A stretch of DNA of 10,843 nucleotides from Nitrososphaerales archaeon TH5894 (GTDB lineage Archaea; Thermoproteota; Nitrososphaeria; Nitrososphaerales; Nitrososphaeraceae), in contig JAATVK010000033.1 of NCBI GenBank assembly GCA_014523485.1, positions 1 through 10,843 on the forward strand, given 5' to 3'. Below are positions 6,112 through 10,843 of the stretch, in pieces (within the stretch, counting starts at the first letter, position 1; every line of letters starts with the position of its first letter). The translations under genes and the position numbers were made by a program. The notes beneath the pieces are model-generated. The model saw nothing but the letters and a program-made list of their open reading frames with translations, was not told where the DNA came from and made no database searches.

Positions 6112-6232
6112 TATTATTGAACTTTATGAAATCACCAATATATAAATAGTTGTCTAAAATATCCAACACCTCCATTAAATAAGAATACATTTACATACAA
6201 CAATAACGAATTATGAATATAAGAAAGAACAA
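6112..6232. promoter_or_regulatory. Divergent promoter region between cbtB and the DUF4443 regulator
   Basis: About 120 AT-rich bases. The minus-strand TATA-like tract for cbtB is at 6139-6150. On the plus strand, attaaataagaa (about 6174-6185) could serve the regulator gene, giving a leader of about 25-30 bases. No perfect palindrome is obvious, so any operator must be degenerate. Confidence 0.45.
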
Positions 6233-6874
6233 ATGCACACATATGTCAGACTTTTAGAAAAAGTTTCCAATCAATATTCTCCAGCAAGACAACTCTCATT
6301 TAGTATAGGACATATTTTTAAAGCTTTACAACTTGCAAAACTTAATGGGCATATTAGTAGAGATTTACTTAGAAAAGAACTTTCATTAGGAGAAGGATCA
6401 ATTAAAACATTAGTAAAGCATTTGAAGACTACCGATATGATAAAAACAAGTAATGCAGGTACTATTTTATCAGAAAAAGGAGAAAAAATAGTTTCACAAA
6501 TTTTACAGCATATTCCAATGGAAACAATTATTCCAAAAAGCTCTATAACAGTTGGTAAATTCAATTATGCAGTTCTAGTAAAAAATATTGCCAATTCAAT
6601 ACGCTCTGGGATTGAACAAAGAGATATAGCTATTAAATCAGGTGCTATAGGTGCTACAACCTTAATATTTATAGATGGAAAATTTTTAGTACCTAAAACT
6701 AATTTTAATGCATTAGAAGAAGAATCAAAGATACAAAAAGTTTTAATGACAAATTTAAGACCCAATGATAATGATGTGATTATAATTGGAAGTGATAATA
6801 CCAATAAACAAAATGCAGAGATAGCAGCAAAAAATGCAGCACTTTTAACTATTATGAATCATCTTAAACATTAG
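6233..6874 (+). CDS. DUF4443-type winged-helix regulator, candidate cobalt regulator
   Basis: A 213-residue protein. Residues about 20-92 look like a winged helix-turn-helix (LRKELSLGEGSIKTLVKHLKT recognition region, then a wing ending in the common LSEKGEKIV). Residues about 100-210 match my memory of the archaeal DUF4443 domain, with the conserved stretch GIEQRDIAIKSGAIGATTL (126-144), GKFLVP (149-154), and a C-terminal VIIIGSD ... AEIAAKNAALLTI segment. No obvious Cys/His metal cluster is present; H94, H210 and H213 and acidic residues are the only candidates. The gene is divergent from cbtB, the usual placement of a local regulator, so sensing cobalt or cobalamin is my inference. The domain call is from recall, not a search. 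Confidence 0.68.
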   Translation: MHTYVRLLEKVSNQYSPARQLSFSIGHIFKALQLAKLNGHISRDLLRKELSLGEGSIKTLVKHLKTTDMIKTSNAGTILSEKGEKIVSQILQHIPMETIIPKSSITVGKFNYAVLVKNIANSIRSGIEQRDIAIKSGAIGATTLIFIDGKFLVPKTNFNALEEESKIQKVLMTNLRPNDNDVIIIGSDNTNKQNAEIAAKNAALLTIMNHLKH

Positions 6875-7194
6875 TTTCTATTTGTGTTTCTTGGGAATTT
6901 ATTAGTACAATTCTTTGAATTTATGAAAAGGATTGGTACCTCAATATGTACAACTAATTTTTTTTAGTTTTTATTATGATTATAAAGAGAAAAAGAAGAG
7001 AACAAATGAAAATATGTCTTAACTTATTTTAATAATTTTGTCTAATATTTGAGTACTGTTTGGAGTTCTTTGGACAGAAAAACTAGACAAGTGGACATGT
7101 AATACCTATGATCCTCCATGAACCTTTTCTTTTTTTATTCCAACCTAAATCCACTATAAGTGATTATAATTATGTTGTCTATATAATATAGATT
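6875..7194. other. Spacer with T-rich terminator tracts
   Basis: About 320 bases with no supportable gene; the only ATG frames are around ten codons. Plus-strand T-runs at 6958-6975 (aattttttttagttttta) and 7124-7137 (tttctttttttatt) are candidate archaeal terminators for the DUF4443 transcript. A TATA-like tract gattataatta (7162-7172) near the right end would serve the next gene. The segment 7055-7120 is somewhat richer in G+C, but no frame there reads as protein. Confidence 0.45.
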
Positions 7195-7530
7195 ATGATG
7201 GGAGATAATAATAATTCAATAAAATATGATAATAAACCTATAATAATCAGAAAAAATTCTAATTCGCCCTTATCTGAATCTTCATCATCATCATCAATAA
7301 ATATAGAAGATAGAGCAAATAAAAGAGACGAAAGATTAGAACTTATAGAGATTTCAAAAGGATTAATTGAGATTTTACATGATGCTGGTTTTACTGTTGA
7401 AAGCATATTAGAGAATGAACCCTCCCATATTGCAGAAATATTAGGAATAGATACCTATGTAGGAGAGATAATATATAAAGAAACAAAAAAAGCCTCTAGT
7501 AATATAAATTCTAATTTTTTAATAAATTAA
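7195..7530 (+). CDS. Small helix-hairpin-helix protein with a Ser-rich N-terminal tail
   Basis: A 111-residue protein. Residues 1-45 are polar and probably disordered, with a Ser run (about 27-34) encoded partly by five TCA repeats (7282-7296). Residues about 55-100 look like a helix-hairpin-helix unit of the kind found at the N-terminus of RAD51/RadA: GLIEILHDAGFTVESIL, then PSHIAEILGIDTYVGEII. Such domains bind DNA non-specifically through the backbone or mediate protein contacts. No ATPase core follows, so it is not RadA itself. Two ATGs are adjacent (7195 and 7198). A TATA-like tract at 7162-7172 sits about 25-30 bases before them, fitting a leaderless transcript. Function unknown; perhaps a small nucleoid or repair accessory protein. 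Confidence 0.6.
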   Translation: MMGDNNNSIKYDNKPIIIRKNSNSPLSESSSSSSINIEDRANKRDERLELIEISKGLIEILHDAGFTVESILENEPSHIAEILGIDTYVGEIIYKETKKASSNINSNFLIN

Positions 7531-7884
7531 TAATTAACTTATTAATGAAATTGCCTCGATTATTACATATAATTATTTAACTAAAAAATCGATATGGAAT
7601 CAGATAGATGGAAGGATATGAACTGAAAAGTTGTCAGATGGTACAGCTACAATATTTGTATTCACTTTAACAACAAGAAATAAAAGTAAAAATAATTTTA
7701 AATTAAGTTTCTAATAATAAAAAGCTAAACATGAGGTAGTAAAATTTTTTACAAAATTATATCTATAAAAGATAAGGAGGATAATACAGATATTACTAAT
7801 AGATTAAAAAAAGTAAACTTAATACTAAAATAAAACTTATTCTATGATTTACCTATAGATCAATAGAATAGCTATTATAATTAC
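7531..7884. other. AT-rich spacer with no recognisable gene
   Basis: About 350 bases. The only protein-like stretch is a 29-codon plus-strand frame at about 7624-7713 (from TEKLSDGTATIFVF), without a start codon or promoter and of no recognised family. It may be another gene remnant, in keeping with the decayed genes just to the right. Confidence 0.35.
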
Positions 7885-7937
7885 TTATAACTCAGATTTA
7901 CTATAGTGTAATTTACCACTCACTCCAAATGTCAAGT

Positions 7938-7988
7938 CCGGAAAAGTAAAAGTGAAATTGCCAAATTTCTTCCTTTTACTTTCTCTGG
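7938..7988. repeat. Imperfect inverted repeat (long hairpin)
   Basis: The left arm ccggaaaagtaaaagt plus gaaatt and the right arm aatttc plus ttccttttactttctctgg pair over about 20 bases around a four-base loop (gcca). There is a perfect ten-base core (aaagtaaaag against cttttacttt), one bulge and one small internal loop. It lies inside the decayed minus-strand gene. Confidence 0.5.
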
Positions 7989-8055
7989 AAAAATAAATTA
8001 ATCATATCAAGTTTATATCCATGAATGACCATAAGTGCATCAAAAACTTTTACTT

Positions 8056-8114
8056 ATTGGAGGAACTATAACAGATTCAATATAATTACCGTTTTCATCT
8101 TAATATCCTCCAAT
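8056..8114. repeat. Nine-base inverted repeat ATTGGAGGA ... TCCTCCAAT
   Basis: Perfect arms at 8056-8064 and 8106-8114, separated by 41 bases. Both arms fall in the protein-like minus-strand remnant (Gly-Gly and Pro-Pro codons), so the symmetry may be accidental. Confidence 0.35.
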
Positions 8115-8139
8115 TTTTGAAAATGGCTTTTTTAATCAA

Positions 8140-8153
8140 TCTAGTATACTAGA
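8140..8153. promoter_or_regulatory. Perfect 14-base palindrome TCTAGTATACTAGA
   Basis: A fully symmetric site between the two divergent decayed genes, directly abutting a plus-strand TATA-like tract (ttttaaata, 8155-8163) that precedes the NHL-repeat remnant. The position suits an old operator. Confidence 0.4.
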
Positions 8154-8179
8154 CTTTTAAATAGAAGGTGTTTACAAAT

Positions 8180-8612
8180 ATGGAAGACATTTTTTCTTAG
8201 CTGTATTTTTAATAATAATAGCAAACCTAAATAAATCTAGGATTTATTCCCTCTACTGAAAAAACTACTCATTTGATGTTTATGTAAGAGATCAAGTCAT
8301 GTAATCCAAAAAATTTACAATACTGGAAATTTTAGAACAAAATGGTAGTCGTATGGATTGAAAGTAGGACAATTCGTTTATATTCATGACGTATAATAGG
8401 CTAACGATTATGTTTATGTAACTGATGGTAGTGACAATTCTAAAGTTGAAAAATTTAACATTAATGACAACTTAATAACAATGTGGAGGTTGCTTTGGTA
8501 TAAAGATGATGAATTTCTAATACCTCATAATATAATGATTGAGCAAAACGTAATATTTATGTAAGTGATAGTGGAAATACACATTTTAGAGACAATTATT
8601 TATGTAGAAAAT
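8180..8612 (+). pseudogene. Decayed secreted NHL-repeat (beta-propeller) protein gene
   Basis: Tandem NHL-type repeats are readable across three frames. In frame with 8185: a signal-peptide-like HFFLAVFLIIIANLN, a TGA, then DVYVRDQ (8275 on). In frame with 8298: HVIQKIYNTGNFRTKW, a stop, SYGLKVGQFVYIHD, two stops, then NDYVYVTDGSDN and VEKFNINDNLITMWR (8403 on), then DDEFLIPHNIMIEQN. In frame with 8549: NIYVSDSGNT. The recurring pattern (YVxDxxN, xxQKFxxxGxFxxKW, GQFxxPxxI) is the NHL blade consensus. Two internal frameshifts, another near the ATG at 8180, and several stops show that it is dead. NHL propellers are protein- or ligand-binding scaffolds; intact ones have six blades, so the end is also missing. 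Confidence 0.72.
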
Positions 8613-8919
8613 CAAACAGATTAAATATGTGTATTTGTAATGTGTATAATAAAAATTTATAAGATTCACGTGAACACTTAAAACTCCTAAATATTTTATA
8701 ACTTGTTTTTTTTATCAAATATATTAAATATTATATGAATTCGCATATTTCTTATCAATTCAACAAATTTTAAACATAATTCAAAAACAGGTATAAATTT
8801 ATTTTGTAATAAAGATAAAGATTTGAGAATATAAAGATTCATCTTCTGAAATAAATCACTATTATTTCTAATAATATTCAAGAAAATAATACTAACACCG
8901 CACAATTAACAAATTTTAT
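8613..8919. other. Spacer downstream of the zinc-finger gene; one doubtful frame
   Basis: About 300 bases, extremely AT-rich. A minus-strand frame (8696-8905, TTG start, or ATG at 8842) begins 14 bases after the zinc-finger gene stop. It would encode 69 or 48 residues rich in Ile, Leu, Phe, Lys and Asn. It could be a co-transcribed small protein, but its composition is what AT-rich noise gives. A ten-base palindrome TTCACGTGAA is at 8665-8674. Confidence 0.3.
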
Positions 8920-9375
8920 CTAGATATGCCATACTAGTTCGTGTCTCTTTTTTTCTTCTTCATTCGAAAGTTCTTTATTACAGTATGTGCATTTATAAAA
9001 AGGAATTAATTTGATGGATTGAAGACCTTCTCCGACGACTTTTTGATAACGATTTTCTTTATAAGTTCCTATTAATTCTCTCAATGTATAATTCCATCCA
9101 TGTTGCAAAGTTTGAATATTATCTGTTTCTGCAATGGGATGTGTATATTTCTCATTAGGATTAGTTGAGGCGATAAATTGTGCTTCATCTATTTTTACAT
9201 CTGCATCAAATAGTAAACATATAGCATACTCATTACCTTTATCATTTGTCCAAAGTTGGATTTTTTTATGAATAATATTTTTCTTATTAGCGATTTTGTT
9301 AACTTCGTCGAGATGAATTTTTAAATTTTTTATTTTTTCTTTATTAACAAGGTCATCATAATTGGGAGAAGACAA
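8920..9375 (-). CDS. Single C2H2 zinc-finger protein of unknown function
   Basis: A 151-residue protein. Its last 25 residues form a classical C2H2 finger, YKCTYCNKELSNEEEKKRH then ELVWH, with C129, C132, H145 and H150 (C-x2-C-x12-H-x4-H). The upstream 125 residues are mixed alpha/beta, with a possible first helix rich in Lys/Asn (10-35) and strand-like stretches (AICLLFDADV 51-60, KLIPFYKC 122-129); I recognise no family. Single C2H2 fingers at the C-terminus are common in Nitrososphaerota small proteins, probably as nucleic-acid or protein contacts. There is no Met codon inside the frame, so translation must begin at a non-ATG codon: TTG at 9375, with an in-frame stop about eight codons upstream. 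A TATA-like tract (minus strand attaaataaaa, 9413-9403) is 28-38 bases before it. Confidence 0.72.
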   Translation of the reverse strand: MSSPNYDDLVNKEKIKNLKIHLDEVNKIANKKNIIHKKIQLWTNDKGNEYAICLLFDADVKIDEAQFIASTNPNEKYTHPIAETDNIQTLQHGWNYTLRELIGTYKENRYQKVVGEGLQSIKLIPFYKCTYCNKELSNEEEKKRHELVWHI

Positions 9376-9886
9376 TTTTATACTAATATAACAATATTAT
9401 CATTTTTATTTAATCTTATTCAAATCAATATAATATTAAACTATTTAATATAAATTTGATATTTTAATAGTTTGTACTATTTGTTGTACAACCAAAGATA
9501 AGTTAAAAGTTAAGCTGTCTAAAGTAAAGAAAATGAATTTATCTGTTTACCGATTTTTAAATATCTTAGGTCAGTAAATACTTCTCTTACGAATACACCA
9601 AAGAAACTTTTCGTCAAGAAAGCCATGTCCTATATATGTAAAGCCTATCATGGTTTTCTCTACATACAGGTCATGGTAATTAAATAAATTGTCTATATTA
9701 AAATAATATATTTAGTATCTTATAAGTTACAGTAATATGTAAAGAATATTAATATTTGTCAGGTGCATAGCCATCTTTCTATATTGATCATTGATCGGTA
9801 TAGTACTGAAGAAGGAGGTAGGATATTAAATGATAAATTATCTTAATAATTTGTAAAGTTATATAAGGTATGTTGTTGATTTGTAA
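9376..9886. other. Intergenic stretch with two short unexplained open frames
   Basis: About 510 bases. One plus-strand frame is open for 54 codons at 9523-9687 (containing KKLFVKKAMSYICKAYHGF; first ATG at 9625). Another is open for 36 codons at 9736-9846 (containing HSHLSILIIDRYSTEEGG). Neither has a convincing start and promoter, so both could be gene fragments. The sequence gaaggaggt (9811-9819) is a perfect-looking Shine-Dalgarno ten bases before an ATG at 9830, but that frame is only eight codons. The right end carries the promoter of the microprotein gene. Confidence 0.35.
9858..9868 (+). promoter_or_regulatory. TATA-like box of the Pro/Glu-rich microprotein gene
   Basis: gttatataagg lies 19-29 bases before the first of three tandem ATGs (9887, 9890, 9893), the right place for a leaderless archaeal transcript. 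Confidence 0.5.
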
Positions 9887-10015
9887 ATGATGATGATTTT
9901 AGATCCAATCAGATTAGAAGTTGTGGATCCAGATCCCCTACCCAATCCTGAACCTGACCCACAACCAGAACCCGAAGAACCTCAGCAATCTGAACCTACT
10001 TCTGAAGAAAACTAA
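9887..10015 (+). CDS. Pro/Glu-rich acidic microprotein, 42 residues
   Basis: The frame begins MMMILDPIRLEVVDPDPLP, then runs through NPEPDPQPEPEEPQQ and ends SEPTSEEN. It has about 11 prolines and 12 acidic residues but one basic residue, so it should be extended, strongly acidic and soluble, perhaps with a short N-terminal hydrophobic strand (about 4-13). Two points argue for a real gene: codons with G and C in a region otherwise extremely AT-rich, with alternating Pro-acidic residues that chance does not give, and a TATA-like box at the leaderless distance. Any of the three leading ATGs may start it. I know no named family; Pro/Glu tails occur as periplasm-spanning or linker segments, but here there is no attached domain, so it could also be the exposed remnant of a larger protein. 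Confidence 0.55.
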   Translation: MMMILDPIRLEVVDPDPLPNPEPDPQPEPEEPQQSEPTSEEN

Positions 10016-10140
10016 ATAGAGTATATTTATTTCATCGCATAATTATTTTTTCATAATAGCAATAGTAATCCACTAATTGCAATCATAAAATAACTAAAAA
10101 TAATTACCTCTAATTATTAAATACAAGAAATAATATCATC
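10016..10140. other. AT-rich spacer carrying the putative small-RNA promoter
   Basis: No coding frame. A TATA-like tract taattattaaat (10111-10122) lies about 25 bases before the hairpin that begins at 10141. Confidence 0.35.
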
Positions 10141-10200
10141 ATAGCCTATTCCTGTCAGCCATAGTTTTGTCATTCTTTATCCAATTAGGCTATCGCTTTT
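10141..10200 (+). ncRNA. Candidate small RNA closed by a terminal stem and U-tract
   Basis: A locally G+C-richer 60-base island in extremely AT-rich DNA. Its first eight bases, ATAGCCTA (10141-10148), pair perfectly with TAGGCTAT (10186-10193); two further base pairs are possible after a bulge. The stem is followed directly by cgcttttt, an RNA 3'-end-like U-tract. A TATA-like tract at 10111-10122 would put the transcription start at or next to base 10141, so promoter, stem and T-tract all agree. There is no open frame. I find no C/D box (no TGATGA) and no tRNA features. Not recognised as any named RNA. Confidence 0.4.
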
Positions 10201-10387
10201 TAAAATATTTATTCATAAATTTTAATATTAATATAAAACTAATTTATGATATTGTTGTTGCTCATACTTAATCATTCATGTTATAGCCTTATTGCTAAAA
10301 AAATGAAATGAAAAAATATAAAAAACTTTTAAGAAAATAATTTATTTCTTTCTAATCTATGGTCAATTATAAAATCACAATATTTCC
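10201..10387. other. AT-rich spacer with no visible gene
   Basis: Nothing coding on either strand. On the minus strand it is the region just past the stop codon of the 91-residue protein. No clear terminator is seen beyond scattered T-runs. Confidence 0.4.
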
Positions 10388-10663
10388 TTAATCAAACGTT
10401 AAAGAATCCTTGAAAATATTTTTCACGTCCTCTTTCTCATCCTCATTTAACGTACCTGGATTTTTCCTAATCTCCTTCAATAACTTTTCCATTCTTTCAG
10501 GGCCTATTATTTTCAAAAGTTTTTCTTCTGATGTTGTACCTTCCCATCTATTGAATAATTTATAGACATCATCTTTGGTATTAGGACTTAGATCATTCAT
10601 GGAATTATCAATAAGCTTTTTGTAATTGCTTCCAAAATCTTTGGGCCTAAATACTGCTCCCAT
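10388..10663 (-). CDS. Uncharacterised 91-residue helical protein with an internal repeat
   Basis: A charged, mostly helical protein of no family I recognise. Two segments resemble each other: LSPNTKDDVYKLF (25-37) and LNEDEKEDVKNIF (72-84). Both have L, two or three helix-capping residues, K, two acidic residues, V, then an aromatic- or aliphatic-rich helix. Between them lies a helix pair (46-68: EEKLLKIIGPERMEKLLKEI). There is no signal peptide, membrane helix or cysteine. A TATA-like tract (minus strand tataattta, 10690-10682) lies 19-27 bases before the ATG, supporting this start and a leaderless mRNA. The composition is protein-like throughout, so the gene is probably real. The duplicated acidic helix motif might bind a partner or a divalent ion, but I cannot say more. 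Confidence 0.6.
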   Translation of the reverse strand: MGAVFRPKDFGSNYKKLIDNSMNDLSPNTKDDVYKLFNRWEGTTSEEKLLKIIGPERMEKLLKEIRKNPGTLNEDEKEDVKNIFKDSLTFD

Positions 10664-10843
10664 AATACTTTATAGTAGTTTTAAATTATAAGTTTATTGT
10701 CTATAGAGAGCTAATTTCGAAAAGATCTAGAAAGCAAAGTAAAAAAAATCTATGTATCTACTTTATTAACTACTCTATTTCTATCTATATCTATTGGTAT
10801 CAGGTAAGTATTTTAATAAAGGAGTAAAGGCGTTAGATGAACC
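10664..10843. other. Right-edge spacer
   Basis: It carries the promoter of the 91-residue protein gene at its left end. At the right edge, aaaggagtaaaggcgttag precedes an ATG at 10837 and a TATA-like tract (attttaataaa) is at about 10810-10820, so a plus-strand gene may begin there. Only two codons are inside the window, so this cannot be judged. Confidence 0.3.

Larger units (their letters stand above)
7885..8135 (-). pseudogene. Remnant of an unidentified gene, broken by frameshifts
   Basis: Three protein-like segments follow one another on the minus strand in successive frames. The first (about 8135-8038) reads LKKPFSKIGGY, stop, then DENGNYIESVIVPPISKSF. The second (about 8040-7978) reads DALMVIHGYKLDMINLFFQR. 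The third (about 7980-7885) reads FGNFTFTFPDLTFGVSG, then KLHYSKSEL and a stop. The Gly/Phe/Thr-rich, low-Lys character is unlike noise from AT-rich DNA. It needs at least two frameshifts and one in-frame stop to join. I do not recognise the family; the beta-rich ending suggests a secreted or surface protein. Confidence 0.4.

Noticed and set aside
5146..6232. B12 (cobalamin) riboswitch upstream of cbtB
   Set aside because: The upstream gap is only about 120 bases and contains no B12-box-like sequence; cobalamin riboswitches are about 200 bases long.
7282..7296. TCA repeats as a phase-variation microsatellite
   Set aside because: Only five trinucleotide units; changes would keep the frame and only alter the Ser run.
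8696..8905. 69-residue minus-strand frame after the zinc-finger gene as a real gene
   Set aside because: Composition is Ile/Leu/Lys/Asn/Phe-rich as expected from AT-rich noise, the start is TTG, and no family pattern is visible; kept only as a note in the spacer entry.
7531..8919. Insertion sequence or CRISPR array in the gene-poor region
   Set aside because: No transposase-like frame, no terminal inverted repeats with target duplications and no regularly spaced direct repeats were found.
9811..9856. Strong Shine-Dalgarno with an eight-codon frame as a leader peptide
   Set aside because: The frame is too short and lacks regulatory codon runs or attenuator hairpins; the ggaggt may simply be Gly-Gly codons of an older frame.
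10819..10843. Start of a new gene at the right edge (ATG 10837)
   Set aside because: Only two codons lie inside the window, so nothing about the product can be supported.

Overview
The window looks like an accessory, low-GC stretch of an archaeal chromosome, most likely a soil-type member of the Nitrososphaerota (Thaumarchaeota; Nitrososphaera or Nitrosocosmicus are my best guesses). The reasons are: archaeal TATA-like boxes about 25-30 bases in front of many start codons, implying leaderless or short-leader mRNAs; a CbtB/CbtA cobalt transporter pair beside a DUF4443-type regulator; a two-domain multicopper oxidase with a ZIP permease and an MntR-type regulator; a single-finger C2H2 protein; and very AT-rich spacers. 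No rRNA, tRNA, ammonia-oxidation gene or CRISPR array is present, so the lineage is inferred, not shown.

Layout. Bases 26-633: a small ribbon-helix-helix protein and a divergent alkyltransferase-domain DNA repair protein share an 80-base promoter region. Bases 904-1296: a VOC-fold protein whose base composition is clearly richer in G+C than its surroundings. Bases 1840-4908 (all minus strand): an apparent operon of exported two-domain multicopper oxidase, ZIP-family permease with an extra extracytoplasmic domain, and MntR/DtxR regulator. Bases 5146-6111 (minus): cbtB-cbtA. Bases 6233-6874 (plus): the DUF4443 regulator, divergent from cbtB. Bases 7195-7530: a small helix-hairpin-helix protein. 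From 7531 to the end the DNA is mostly gene-poor. It holds two decayed genes (one an NHL-repeat protein, one unidentified), a C2H2 zinc-finger protein, a 42-residue Pro/Glu-rich microprotein, a candidate small RNA and a 91-residue protein of unknown function.

How the genes may work together. The centre is a metal-handling island. The oxidase carries all four HxH copper motifs plus a type-1 site in domain 1 and should act outside the cytoplasmic membrane. The ZIP permease would bring the metal in, and the MntR-like protein, with its six metal ligands intact, would read cytoplasmic Mn/Fe. A 19-base site resembling the DtxR/IdeR box (14 of 19 positions by hand alignment) overlaps the TATA box of the oxidase promoter, with a related half-site on its other side. 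Overlapping TTAG/CTAA palindromes precede the regulator gene. Next door, cbtBA and the DUF4443 protein look like a second, cobalt-directed module. The strongest leads are the operator-flanked oxidase/permease/regulator operon, the cbtBA-DUF4443 pairing, the candidate small RNA at 10141-10200 and the microprotein at 9887-10015.
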